DNA of 64,000 bases, taken from NCBI GenBank assembly GCA_028279215.1, contig JANQOF010000015.1:82762-146761 (forward strand), written 5' to 3'. The position numbers and the translations under genes are program-made. This DNA comes from Pirellulales bacterium. GTDB taxonomy: Bacteria > Planctomycetota > Planctomycetia > Pirellulales > Lacipirellulaceae. The notes under the pieces were generated by a model. It saw only the letters and a program-made list of their open reading frames with translations. It was not told where the DNA came from and made no database searches. Positions 43,404-52,803 of this stretch are shown piece after piece; positions within the stretch are counted from its first letter, which is position 1, and every line of letters starts with the position of its first letter.

Positions 43404-45893
43404 ATGCCCTCAACATCGACTGAAGTCTCGCACGGCGGTGCTCACTCCGAAGAACTCCCAGCCGGGCAGACGAACCAGCACGGAATTTCGACCAACGCGG
43501 CCAACGGAATTGCCGCAGTCCAGGCCACCGCTCCGCCGGTAATCGAGTTGGCGAAGCGATTCTTCTCGGCACTCAAGGCCACCGGCGACAAGCTGTTCCT
43601 GGGACATACCGTCGCCGCGCGGCTTGAGCAATTCCTCAACCAGACGCACATTTCCGATCCAACCGTGGCCCGCCAGCTTCGCAAGTTAATGCGTGGCTGC
43701 CCTGAGGTGGTTGTCGATGGCGATACCACTTACGCAGTGCTGCGCCCGTCGGTCGGTACCAAACAGATCGTCCGTCTGCATCCCTCCGGACACGCTTTCG
43801 AGAGTGTTTCGCGCGGCGAGTACCTGCAACTCAAGGACGCCCAGATCCAGGGCAGCGACGAGGCCGATAAACCTGGACTGGTGATCGACTTCTCGCCCTT
43901 CTTCCGCGATTTGCCGGTCGTTACCGATGCGGCCGAAATGGGCAGCGGCATTTCGATACTCAACCGCCACCTATCGGCACAGATGTATCAGAATCCCGAG
44001 CGATTTCGCATGGCGCTGGTCGACTTCCTAAAGGAGACCTACCTGGAAAACAGAAACATCCTGCTCAACGATCACATTCGCACGGTCGAGGAGTTTGCGG
44101 CGGAATTATCCGAGGTCCGATCGCTGCTCGACGATCGCAAACCAGACGAACGCTACGACGAAGACTTGGCGCACCAGCTGCGCTCGCACGGTTTCGAGGC
44201 GGGTTGGGGCGCGACGGCAGGACGTATTGCCGAAACACTGCGGCTGTTGGAGCGAGTGCTGAACTCTGCCGAACCGGCCCGATTTGAAGAGTTGCTCGAA
44301 CGATTGCCGTTGGTGCACAGCGTGCTGATGGTTTCGCCGCATGGCTGGTTTGCCCAAGACGGAGTGCTCGGTCGCCCCGATACCGGTGGACAAGTGACCT
44401 ACGTGCTCGACCAAGCGCGGGCGCTCGAACACGAAATCAACCAACGCATGGCCAAGGCTGGCGTTGATACCTCAGCGAAGGTCATCGTACTCACGCGGCT
44501 CATCCCCGACGCTGAAGGCACCACATGTAACGTGCCGCGAGAGAAAATTCACGGCTCGGAAGATGCCTGGATTGTCCGTGTTCCATTCCGCGACCAATCG
44601 GGCGAGGTCGTGCCGCATTGGATCTCGCGATTTCAGCTTTGGCCCTACGTCGAGAGTTTCGCCGACGAATCGTGCCGCGTCGTGGTTACCGAATTGATGG
44701 GCCGCCCCGATTTCATCATTGGCCACTACACCGATGGCAATTTGGTCGCGCACCTATTGGCCGACCGCCTGGAAACAACGCACTGCGCGTGCGTTCACGC
44801 ATTGGAAAAGACCAAGTATCTGCTGAGCGACGCTCACTGGGCCGATTTGGAGCAGCAGTATCGCTTCAGCATGCACTTCACAGCCGATCTGCTGGCGTAC
44901 AACTCCGCCGACTTCATCGTTTCGAGCAGTTTTCGCGAGATCGCCGGTACGCGCGACGAAATGGGGATGATCGAGTCATACGAGCTGTACTCGATGCCGG
45001 GACTCTATCGCGTGCAGTCGGGATTCAACCCCCGGCTTGCGCGCCACAACATCGTCCCGCCGGGAGCGAGCGAAGAGTTCTTTTATCCCAACACCGACCA
45101 GTCGCGGCGCGTGCCCGAGGTTGGCCAGTCGCTGGCCGCACGGTTTCTGACCGCCGAGCCGGGAGATGGAAGTGTGGGACACCTGGACGACCCAGATTTG
45201 CCACCCGTATTCGCCATGGCCCGCATGGACAAAGTTAAGAACTTGTCTGGCTTGGTAGAGATGTTCGGCAAGCACGAAGCACTGCGACATCGGGCCAACT
45301 TGCTATTGGTGACCAGCGTGAATAACGTCGACCAATCGAGCGATCCAGAAGAAATCGAAGAGGTTAGGCGAACGTACGAGTTCATCGACCAATACGAACT
45401 GCATGGCCACATCCGTTGGTGCGCCGCGCGACTCGATAAGACCGAAACGGGCGAAATCTACCGGTTGGTAGCCGATCGGCGAGGCGTGTTCGCCCAACCG
45501 GCGTTCATGGAAACGTTCGGGCTTACCGTGATCGAGGCGATGGCCTGTGGCTGCCCGGTCGTGGCGACCTGCTTTGGCGGTCCGTCCGAGATCATTCTGC
45601 CAGGCGAGTGCGGCGACATTGGCGATCCCAACGACCAGCACGGCTTTGCCGAGTTACTTCTCCGCGTACTCGTCGATCACGAACGGTGGGGGCAGTACAG
45701 CGATGCCGGGATCCGCCGCGTGGCCGACGCCTATACATGGAGTCGGCACGCCGCCCGACTGTTGAGCCTGGCCAATGTGTACAGCTATTGGAATTACACC
45801 AATGTCATGAATCGGCCGGCGCTCGATCGCTACATTCATACCTTGTACCACACCGTTTATCGACCGCGAACGCAGTCGATGCTTGCTGACTAG
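43404..45893 (+). CDS. Sucrose synthase
   Basis: An 829-residue GT-B glycosyltransferase of the sucrose synthase type, close to the usual 800, cleaving sucrose with a nucleoside diphosphate (or the reverse). The GT4 domain contains GWFAQDGVLGRPDTGGQVTYVLDQARALE, the HYTDGNLVAHLLA segment, ARMDKVKNLSGLVE and the E-x7-E motif in METFGLTVIEAM. At the two positions where plant enzymes have Gln and Asn for UDP selection it has Arg676 and Thr682, so ADP use is likely. Frame opens at TTG 43260, but ATG 43404 behind CGAGGA is preferred. Next in the cluster: sucrose-phosphate synthase. Confidence 0.9.
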   Translation: MPSTSTEVSHGGAHSEELPAGQTNQHGISTNAANGIAAVQATAPPVIELAKRFFSALKATGDKLFLGHTVAARLEQFLNQTHISDPTVARQLRKLMRGCPEVVVDGDTTYAVLRPSVGTKQIVRLHPSGHAFESVSRGEYLQLKDAQIQGSDEADKPGLVIDFSPFFRDLPVVTDAAEMGSGISILNRHLSAQMYQNPERFRMALVDFLKETYLENRNILLNDHIRTVEEFAAELSEVRSLLDDRKPDERYDEDLAHQLRSHGFEAGWGATAGRIAETLRLLERVLNSAEPARFEELLERLPLVHSVLMVSPHGWFAQDGVLGRPDTGGQVTYVLDQARALEHEINQRMAKAGVDTSAKVIVLTRLIPDAEGTTCNVPREKIHGSEDAWIVRVPFRDQSGEVVPHWISRFQLWPYVESFADESCRVVVTELMGRPDFIIGHYTDGNLVAHLLADRLETTHCACVHALEKTKYLLSDAHWADLEQQYRFSMHFTADLLAYNSADFIVSSSFREIAGTRDEMGMIESYELYSMPGLYRVQSGFNPRLARHNIVPPGASEEFFYPNTDQSRRVPEVGQSLAARFLTAEPGDGSVGHLDDPDLPPVFAMARMDKVKNLSGLVEMFGKHEALRHRANLLLVTSVNNVDQSSDPEEIEEVRRTYEFIDQYELHGHIRWCAARLDKTETGEIYRLVADRRGVFAQPAFMETFGLTVIEAMACGCPVVATCFGGPSEIILPGECGDIGDPNDQHGFAELLLRVLVDHERWGQYSDAGIRRVADAYTWSRHAARLLSLANVYSYWNYTNVMNRPALDRYIHTLYHTVYRPRTQSMLAD

Positions 45894-46052
45894 GCTCAAG
45901 CTTGATGGATTCTTACCCGCGAGTCGATTCGCGGATGCTTTGCGTGCGCAGGAAGTGCAAGAGTCGAACCAAAACGCCACGGACGCCCAGTTGGGATTGG
46001 TTGTTGGCATTCGACGCGACAATCAGCCCAGCGCAACCCCTTGTTCTAAACC

Positions 46053-48281
46053 ATGTACATCCAACTCATCAGCATTCATGGACTGGTTCGTGAACAGAAT
46101 GTTGAAATGGGGCGCGATGCAGACACCGGTGGACAGATTCGTTACGTGCTCGAACTCGCGAAGACGTTGGCCAACCATCCAGCGGTCGAAGCGGTCGATT
46201 TGTTCACTCGCCGAATCCGCGACCGGCGCGTTTCGTCGGACTATGGGCAGGACATCGAGCGGCTTTCGGACAATTGTCGCATCGTCCGCTTGCCTTGTGG
46301 CGGCGGCCGATACATCCGCAAGGAACGGCTGTGGCCTCACCTCGACGAGTTCGTCGATGGCATGATCGCGTTGACCAGCCGCGAGGGTCGCGCGCCTACC
46401 ATTGTTCATGGCCACTATGCCGACGCTGGTTACGTTGCCAAAGAAGTGGCCGCTGTGTTCGGAGTGCCATTCGTCTTCACTGGGCATTCGCTTGGCAAGC
46501 CAAAGCTCGATTATCTACTCGAAGAGGGGTGGACCGTCGAGCAAGCGAACAAAGAGCTAGCGATCGAGCACCGCATCAACATCGAGCAGGAGTGTTTAGC
46601 TGCGGCCGACTGTGTGATCACCAGCACCCACCACGAATGCGACCAGCAGTACGGAAAGTACCGCAAGCGAGACGACGTGGATTTTCAGGTCATTCCGCCG
46701 GGCACCGACCTGGAACGGTTCTTCCCGTACTACGATTACGAGATGCCAGGCATCGAGATCGACGAGAGATTCAAACAAGCTCGGATCCGTCTGCAGAACG
46801 ACCTGGCTCGCTTCTATACCGCGCCCGAAAAGCCGCTTATCGTGGCGCTCTGCCGCCCCGACCGACGCAAGAACATCGGAGCGTTGATCGAGGCCTACGG
46901 CAACAGCATGGAATTGCAGGCGATCGCCAATTTGGCGATCTTTGCCGGCATCCGCGACGACATCGAGTCGATGCCCGACAACGAGCAGCAGGTGCTGACC
47001 GACATGCTGCTGGCCATGGACCGCTACAATTTGTACGGCAAGTTGGCCATTCCCAAGCATCACGATTCGGAGTTCGAAGTTCCCGAACTCTACCGCATCG
47101 CCGCAGCCAGCGGAGGAATCTTCGTCAATACGGCGTTTGTGGAGCTGTTCGGACTCACGGCGATCGAATCGTCCGCGGTCGGTCTTCCATTTGTGGTTAC
47201 TGAGAATGGCGGACCACAAGACATTGCGGAGAACTGCGAGAGCGGGCTGCTGGTTGACGTCAACAACCAGCAGCAACTCACCGATGCGATGATTCAATTG
47301 CTTACCGATCGCGACCGGTGGAGCGTGTGCTCGTCAAACGGCGTGAACCGCGTTCGAGAGCATTACACATGGGAGACCCATGTACGGCACTACGTCGACT
47401 GCCTTGGTGATTTCGACTCGGCTCCGGCACGCCAACCGCTGGCAACAGGGACGACCGCCGCTGGAAGACGATTGGCTTCGCTCGACAAGATACTGATCAC
47501 GGACATCGACAATACGTTAATCGGCGATGACGAGGCGTGTCAAAGACTCCTCGAACTGTTGGGGCGCCACCGCAGGCATATCGGGTTCGGCATTGCTTCG
47601 GGCCGCTCGCTCGAACTGGTGCGCGAAGCGCTGGAAGAGCAGGGCATTAAGGATATCGACTTGATAATCTCGTCGGTCGGCGCGGAGATTTACTACGGCC
47701 CGGAATTCACGCCTGATCGGGGTTGGGCCAGGCAACTGCGCAGCAAATGGCGCCCTGACCGCATTCGCGAAGCGCTAGACGCTCTCGACTTTTTGCAACT
47801 CCAAGATCGCGACTTCGCTCAACGAGAATTCAAGATCAGCTATGACCTATCGGAGGAGATCACGGCAGAAGATGCGGAGCCGCTGTTGTACGAGGCGCTC
47901 AATACCAGTGAATCGGCCTACTCGCTGATTATTTCGCATGGAACGTTTGTCGACGTGTTGCCCCATCGGGCGAGTAAAGGCAAAGCCGTTCGTTACCTGG
48001 CCCGCAAATGGAACTTCCCCATCGAACAAGTCGCTACGGCCGGCGACTCGGGCAACGACCGCGATATGCTGCAGGGCCGAACCGCCGGCATTGTGGTTGC
48101 CAATCACGATCAGGAGCTCGCGTCGCTCAAAGATTCGAAGCCGAGTCGGGTTCACTTTGCGAGCGGTTCGTACGCCGACGGCATCATCGAAGGACTGCAT
48201 CACTATCGCCTGATTGATAAGTCGCTCGTCGAAAGTAGTCCGCTCCAGGACTCTCAGACGCACATGGAGAACGTGCTGTGA
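46053..48281 (+). CDS. Sucrose-phosphate synthase fused to sucrose-phosphatase domain
   Basis: A 742-residue protein. Residues about 1-460 form a GT4 synthase domain (SIHGLVREQNVEMGRDADTGGQIRYVLEL, GHYADAGYVAKEV, RPDRRKNIGALIEAYG, FVELFGLTAIES). From about 470 a HAD domain carries all four phosphatase motifs: DIDNT (Asp484, Asp486), ASGRS, the Lys in ASKGKAVRYL, and GDSGNDRDML (664-673). It should therefore make sucrose-6-phosphate and also remove the phosphate. It begins 159 bases after sucrose synthase; its stop overlaps the fructokinase start by 4 bases. Confidence 0.9.
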   Translation: MYIQLISIHGLVREQNVEMGRDADTGGQIRYVLELAKTLANHPAVEAVDLFTRRIRDRRVSSDYGQDIERLSDNCRIVRLPCGGGRYIRKERLWPHLDEFVDGMIALTSREGRAPTIVHGHYADAGYVAKEVAAVFGVPFVFTGHSLGKPKLDYLLEEGWTVEQANKELAIEHRINIEQECLAAADCVITSTHHECDQQYGKYRKRDDVDFQVIPPGTDLERFFPYYDYEMPGIEIDERFKQARIRLQNDLARFYTAPEKPLIVALCRPDRRKNIGALIEAYGNSMELQAIANLAIFAGIRDDIESMPDNEQQVLTDMLLAMDRYNLYGKLAIPKHHDSEFEVPELYRIAAASGGIFVNTAFVELFGLTAIESSAVGLPFVVTENGGPQDIAENCESGLLVDVNNQQQLTDAMIQLLTDRDRWSVCSSNGVNRVREHYTWETHVRHYVDCLGDFDSAPARQPLATGTTAAGRRLASLDKILITDIDNTLIGDDEACQRLLELLGRHRRHIGFGIASGRSLELVREALEEQGIKDIDLIISSVGAEIYYGPEFTPDRGWARQLRSKWRPDRIREALDALDFLQLQDRDFAQREFKISYDLSEEITAEDAEPLLYEALNTSESAYSLIISHGTFVDVLPHRASKGKAVRYLARKWNFPIEQVATAGDSGNDRDMLQGRTAGIVVANHDQELASLKDSKPSRVHFASGSYADGIIEGLHHYRLIDKSLVESSPLQDSQTHMENVL

Positions 48282-49186
48282 GCCAGCGATTGTTCGGCGC
48301 CATCGAGGCGGGCGGCACGAAGTTCATTTGCATCGTCGCGAGCGGGCCTGGGCAGGAAATCGCCCGGGCGCGGATCGACACAACCACTCCCGACGAGACG
48401 CTTGGGCAAGTGGTGGAGTTCTTGGGGCAAGCCGCAAGCGAGCATGGCGACTTGGCGGCGATTGGCGTGGGGACGTTCGGCCCGATCGACCTCCGCCGCG
48501 ACTCATCGACGTTTGGTTACATCACCAGCACCCCTAAACCAGATTGGTCGAACACCGATCTTGTTGGACCGCTCCGTAACGCATTTGGCGTGCCGGTCGG
48601 CTTCGATACCGACGTGAATGCGGCTGGACTGGGCGAGCACCGCTGGGGCGCGGCGTGTGGACTCGATACGTTTGTCTACCTGACGATCGGCACCGGTATT
48701 GGTGGCGGCGGAATGATGGCGGAGCGGATGATGCACGGCTTGGTTCATCCCGAAATGGGCCATATGCGCCTTCCTCGCGATCCGGACGTCGACCCATTCG
48801 AAGGGGTGTGTCCGTTCCACGGCGATTGCCTGGAGGGCCTTGCTTCAGGCACGGCGATCGCCGCCCGCTGGCAAAAGCCAGCCCATGAACTCTCCGCAGA
48901 CCACCAGGCGTGGCAACTCGAGGCCGACTATCTTTCGCTCGCCGCGGTGAATCTCGTCTGCACGCTCTCACCCCAGCGCATTATCTTTGGCGGCGGCGTG
49001 ATGCAGCAGACGTTCTTGTTGCCCATGATCCGCGAGCGGACTCTCAAGCTGCTGAACGACTACGTTCGCTCGCCAGCCATTGTCGAGCACATCGATTCCT
49101 ACATCGTTACACCTGGCCTGGGTGACAACTCGGGTATCATGGGCGCTCTGGCTCTGGCGATGGATGCGCACGAGGCTGGGTTGTAA
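48278..49186 (+). CDS. ROK-family fructokinase
   Basis: A 302-residue ROK kinase phosphorylating fructose with ATP. FGAIEAGGTKFIC is the ATP-binding loop; LTIGTGIGGGGMM and HPEMGHMRL are substrate segments; the zinc motif is in CPFHGDCLEGLASG. It starts at GTG inside the previous stop (ATGA-like overlap at 48278-48281), so it is coupled to the synthase. Fructose freed by sucrose cleavage is its likely substrate. Its last 50 bases overlap the end of the convergent NADH dehydrogenase gene. Confidence 0.9.
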   Translation: MSQRLFGAIEAGGTKFICIVASGPGQEIARARIDTTTPDETLGQVVEFLGQAASEHGDLAAIGVGTFGPIDLRRDSSTFGYITSTPKPDWSNTDLVGPLRNAFGVPVGFDTDVNAAGLGEHRWGAACGLDTFVYLTIGTGIGGGGMMAERMMHGLVHPEMGHMRLPRDPDVDPFEGVCPFHGDCLEGLASGTAIAARWQKPAHELSADHQAWQLEADYLSLAAVNLVCTLSPQRIIFGGGVMQQTFLLPMIRERTLKLLNDYVRSPAIVEHIDSYIVTPGLGDNSGIMGALALAMDAHEAGL

Positions 49187-50432
49187 TCAGTCGGGCCGAT
49201 CGCCCACGGGTGACGTAGCTCCACATCCATTGCAGCAACACCAGCACGCGGTTCTCGAATCGGACCAGTGCCATCAGATGAACGAACAGCCAGGCCAGCC
49301 ACGCCAAGTAGCCTGAGAAATGCAGGCGTCCGATGTCGGCCACCGCGGCGGCGCGCCCGATGGTGGCCATCGACCCAAAGTTGCGATAACGAAAGGCGGG
49401 CAGAGTTTTGCCGAAAGCGCGTTTGCGAATCAACTTGGCGACGTGCCTTCCTTGCTGAATCGCCACCGGCGCGACGCCCGGTAGCGGTTTACCCGAGCCG
49501 TCGTCGCAATGCCCGAGGTCACCAATGACGAATACGTTGGGGTGTCCAGCGAGCGATAGATCGGGCTCGACGTGCGTTCGCCCCGCACGATCGACCTCCA
49601 CTTGTGGCCCTGCCGCTTCGGCCAACTTCTTTCCCAGCGGCGAAGCCTGGACGCCAGCTGCCCATAGCACGGTTTCGGCTTCGATCTGTTGCTCTTTCCC
49701 GTCTTGGCTAAGAGTGACTCCATTGCGGTCGACGGCCGTCACCATCACGCCGGTATGAACCTCCACACCCAGCCGTTCGAGCGACTCTTGGGCCTTGATA
49801 GAAAGTTCTTTGGGATAGTTCGACAAGACCTGTGCCTGCCCATCGACTAGCACTACGCGCGCCGCGGGCGTTTGAATGTGCCGAAACTCTTTGCGAAGCG
49901 TGTGGCGGGCAAGGTCGGCCAGCGTGCCAGCCAGTTCCACGCCAGTCGGTCCGCCGCCTACCACGACAAACGTTAGCAGTCGTTCGCGTCGCGCTTCGTC
50001 GCTTTCCCACTCCGCGCTCTCGAACGCCCCGAGGACCCGGGCGCGGATTTCGGTTGCCTCGGGAATCGACTTGAGGCCCGGCGCGAGCGGCTCCCATTCG
50101 TCGTGGCCAAAGTAGCTGTGCTTCATGCCGGCCGCGACAATCAAGTAGTCGAACGGCAACGCTCGGTCGGCGAGTTGTACTTCCCGTTCACGCAAGTCGA
50201 ACCCCACCACGTCGCCCTGCAACACGCTCACATTCTTCCGCCACTTAAGGACGTTCCTAAGCGGCGCGCAGATATTGGCAGGCGATAGGCTGCCGGTTGC
50301 CACTTGATAGAGCAGCGGCTGAAACAAGTGGTAATTCTCGCGATCGATCAGCGTCACCTCGGCCTTCACCCGCCCGAGCGCCAGTGCCGCGTTGAGTCCT
50401 CCGAAACCTCCGCCGACAATTACGATTTTCAT
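49137..50432 (-). CDS. ndh: Type II NADH dehydrogenase
   Basis: A 431-residue single-subunit flavoprotein passing electrons from NADH to quinone without pumping. FAD loop VIVGGGFGGLNAA (4-16), NAD loop VVGGGPTGVELAG, and IGDLGHCDDGSGKPLPGVAPVAIQQG are diagnostic. C-terminal amphipathic segments (YLAWLAWLFVHLMALV) anchor it to the membrane. ATG 50432 is used instead of an upstream start giving 22 extra residues. It converges with fructokinase, the two coding regions overlapping by 50 bases. Confidence 0.93.
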   Translation of the reverse strand: MKIVIVGGGFGGLNAALALGRVKAEVTLIDRENYHLFQPLLYQVATGSLSPANICAPLRNVLKWRKNVSVLQGDVVGFDLREREVQLADRALPFDYLIVAAGMKHSYFGHDEWEPLAPGLKSIPEATEIRARVLGAFESAEWESDEARRERLLTFVVVGGGPTGVELAGTLADLARHTLRKEFRHIQTPAARVVLVDGQAQVLSNYPKELSIKAQESLERLGVEVHTGVMVTAVDRNGVTLSQDGKEQQIEAETVLWAAGVQASPLGKKLAEAAGPQVEVDRAGRTHVEPDLSLAGHPNVFVIGDLGHCDDGSGKPLPGVAPVAIQQGRHVAKLIRKRAFGKTLPAFRYRNFGSMATIGRAAAVADIGRLHFSGYLAWLAWLFVHLMALVRFENRVLVLLQWMWSYVTRGRSARLITTQPRAHPSPEPERP

Positions 50433-50851
50433 TTCTTGGCTAGTTGTGATAGGGGTTTCTGTTCCGCATCTCGACGCAACTGAATATAGGCGACTCAACG
50501 TTCCGCGAAATGTCCCCTTCCGAGTTCAGTTTCCGAAGTTGATGTATTCGGTGGTTTGTTGACCGCGTCGCTGAGTCGATTGTTGGAGGTAGCAAGCGGC
50601 CCTTCCTGTCGCTATGCAATGTCAGAAGTACTTGCCTGGAAACATGTTACGTGAACATGCCGGAAAGGCGTAAAGAATGGCGAGCCCCCGCACTCGTTTC
50701 CTGATTAGGAGCAGAAGTCGACAATGGACGTAACGGCGCACGTTGGTTAATTGCTCCTGGCGCGATTCGCGATTTCGATTACTTTGGGGCGTCGGACCTC
50801 ACTTATCACGGCGGCGAGACGCTGTAGGCGATCATCCTTGGACGAAGCTCT
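50433..50851. other. 419-base gap with no recognised feature
   Basis: Lies between the divergent ndh and MscS genes and should hold their promoters. A small hairpin (CATGTT/AACATG) is present near 50644-50660. I see no gene and no well-matched promoter. Confidence 0.5.
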
Positions 50852-52657
50852 GTGTGCAGTTTCCTATTCTTAGATAGACGACGCGACCCCATAACCTTTT
50901 CAATCGATGCGGTCTTGATTCGTCGGATCGCGGCGCGGCTGGCGTTCGCGCTGGTGGCGACTTATCTGATCGGCCCGGCGCAGGCGGTGGAAGAGGAAGC
51001 GTCGTTTCTTGAGTTCGCCGATACCTCTAGCCCGCGTAGCACGCTCAAGACCTTCATCGACTCGTGCAATTTGCTCAACCAACTGTTGATTGAAGAAGAG
51101 TATCTCGACCGACGGAACCCTCAGCATCGCGCCGCGGCAATGCGGGTATTGGACTGCTTGGACTTGAGCGAATTGCCGGCGTTTGCGCGCGACGAAGCAG
51201 GTGGCGAAGCCGCGATTTGCATCAAGGAGATCATCGATCGAGTACCGATGCCCAACTTCGAGCAGGTTCCTGAGGCAATCTCGATAGGCATCGATGGCGA
51301 GAACATTCAGACGTCGCGATGGAGGATCCCTGGCACCCGACTCACCATTGCACGAATCGAGGAAGGGCCACAGAAACACGAGTATGTGTTTACGACCGGC
51401 ACGGTCGAACGCGCGCCGGCTTACTACCGACAAATCGAAGACTTGCCCTACCGCACCGCCGGTCCAACGACGTCGCCCGGCTTGCACGAGTGGTACATGT
51501 CGGCGCCGCGTAGTCGGATGATCGGCAATCTAGTGAATCGGTTGCCCAACTGGGCTCGTCGCCGCGTATTCGGTATGGCTCCATGGCAGTGGCTTGGGCT
51601 TTGCTTGGCAATCTTGCTGCTAGGCGCCCTGGCGGTGTTGCTGCATAGGTTGCAGAGCACGCTTGTGCGCCAGTTTAGTGGTACTTCGCTACTACTATTT
51701 GTGGCTACGATTTTGCTGCCGATCGCAGTGGTGCTACTGCCGCTGGGATTCGGTTACGCGCTGCAACACTGGCTTGCCATGCGCGGTACGGCGCTGTATG
51801 TCGTGAAGTTTGCCGCCAATCTGGCCGCGCTCGTGGCGCTAACAGCGGTGGTGTTCGCCATTTTCAACCGCGTCACCAAGGTGATTATCGCGTCGCCACG
51901 CATTCCCAAGGAGGGACTCGACGCGCAGTTCATTCGCATCATCGCCCGCGTCCTTAGCATCGTGGTGGCGGCAATCGTGTTCCTAGAAGGAGGTCGGTAC
52001 CTTGGCATCCCGCTCACCACGCTGCTGGCGAGTGCGGGCGTTGGCGGTTTGGCAGTCGCCCTGGCGGCTCAAGACGCGCTTCGCAATCTGTTTGGCACCA
52101 TGATGCTGCTAGCAGACAAACCGTTTCGAGTGGGCGAGCGGATCATCTTTGGCTCGTACGATGGAGTCGTCGAAGAGATTGGCTTGCGATCGACGAAGAT
52201 TCGACTACTTACTGGCCACCAAGCGGTGATCCCGAACGACGAACTCGCCAAGCGCGACATCGAGAACGTGGGCCGCCGCCCGCATATCCGTCGCGTGACC
52301 GACATTCATTTGCCACTCGATACGCCACGCGACAAGGTCGAGCGCGCGGTCGAACTGGTGCGCAAAGCGGTCCAAGACCACGAGGGGATGGACCCCGAGT
52401 TTCCGCCACGGGTTTACTTTTCCGACCTCAAGTCGGAAGGGTTCGTGATACGCGTCATCTACTGGCACACGCCAGCCGACTATTGGGCGTTCATGAAAAT
52501 GAGCGAACGGGTGAACTTCGACATTCTGCGGTCGTTTGAGCAGGAAGGAATCCAGCTACGATTGCCGCAGAAGATCGCCCATACGACGACCGACGCCAAG
52601 CAACATCCGATCGAGGTGCGAATGGTCGACGAGCCGGAAGACCCGTCGCAAAGCTAG
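50852..52657 (+). CDS. MscS-family mechanosensitive channel with N-terminal periplasmic domain
   Basis: About 600 residues. A signal peptide (RIAARLAFALVATYLIGPAQA) is followed by a periplasmic region of about 200 residues, then four or so membrane helices (from about residue 240) and the MscS core. The pore helix and sensor read LLASAGVGGLAVALAAQDALRNLFGTMMLLADKPFRVGERI, then the beta-domain with GVVEEIGLRSTKIRLLTG. Such channels release solutes on hypo-osmotic shock. The start is uncertain: GTG 50852 is the first in frame; a TTG close to the signal peptide is possible. Confidence 0.9.
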   Translation: MCSFLFLDRRRDPITFSIDAVLIRRIAARLAFALVATYLIGPAQAVEEEASFLEFADTSSPRSTLKTFIDSCNLLNQLLIEEEYLDRRNPQHRAAAMRVLDCLDLSELPAFARDEAGGEAAICIKEIIDRVPMPNFEQVPEAISIGIDGENIQTSRWRIPGTRLTIARIEEGPQKHEYVFTTGTVERAPAYYRQIEDLPYRTAGPTTSPGLHEWYMSAPRSRMIGNLVNRLPNWARRRVFGMAPWQWLGLCLAILLLGALAVLLHRLQSTLVRQFSGTSLLLFVATILLPIAVVLLPLGFGYALQHWLAMRGTALYVVKFAANLAALVALTAVVFAIFNRVTKVIIASPRIPKEGLDAQFIRIIARVLSIVVAAIVFLEGGRYLGIPLTTLLASAGVGGLAVALAAQDALRNLFGTMMLLADKPFRVGERIIFGSYDGVVEEIGLRSTKIRLLTGHQAVIPNDELAKRDIENVGRRPHIRRVTDIHLPLDTPRDKVERAVELVRKAVQDHEGMDPEFPPRVYFSDLKSEGFVIRVIYWHTPADYWAFMKMSERVNFDILRSFEQEGIQLRLPQKIAHTTTDAKQHPIEVRMVDEPEDPSQS

Positions 52658-52689
52658 CAGCAGTTCCAAACCGCACCCTCCACAGTGTG

Positions 52690-52790
52690 ACGGGAGAGGG
52701 CTGGGGTGAGGGCTACGACGACTGCCTGGCAAATAGTTACGCCCCTCACACGGCCTTCGGCCACCCTCTCCCCTCTGAGGAGAGGGTCTT
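52690..52790. repeat. Imperfect palindrome with GGGAGAGGG/CCCTCTCCC ends
   Basis: A GGGAGAGGGCTGGGGTGAGGG segment at 52690-52710 is followed about 30 bases on by a CCCTCACACGGCC...CCCTCTCCCC segment (52744-52775), making a long imperfect hairpin. It lies between the convergent MscS and kinase genes and resembles dispersed intergenic elements. Confidence 0.6.
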
Positions 52791-52803
52791 GGCAATGCGT
52801 TGG

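Noticed and set aside
52690..52790. GGGAGAGGG palindrome considered as a CRISPR or transposon end
   Set aside because: A single imperfect hairpin; no spacer array, no transposase and no target duplication visible.
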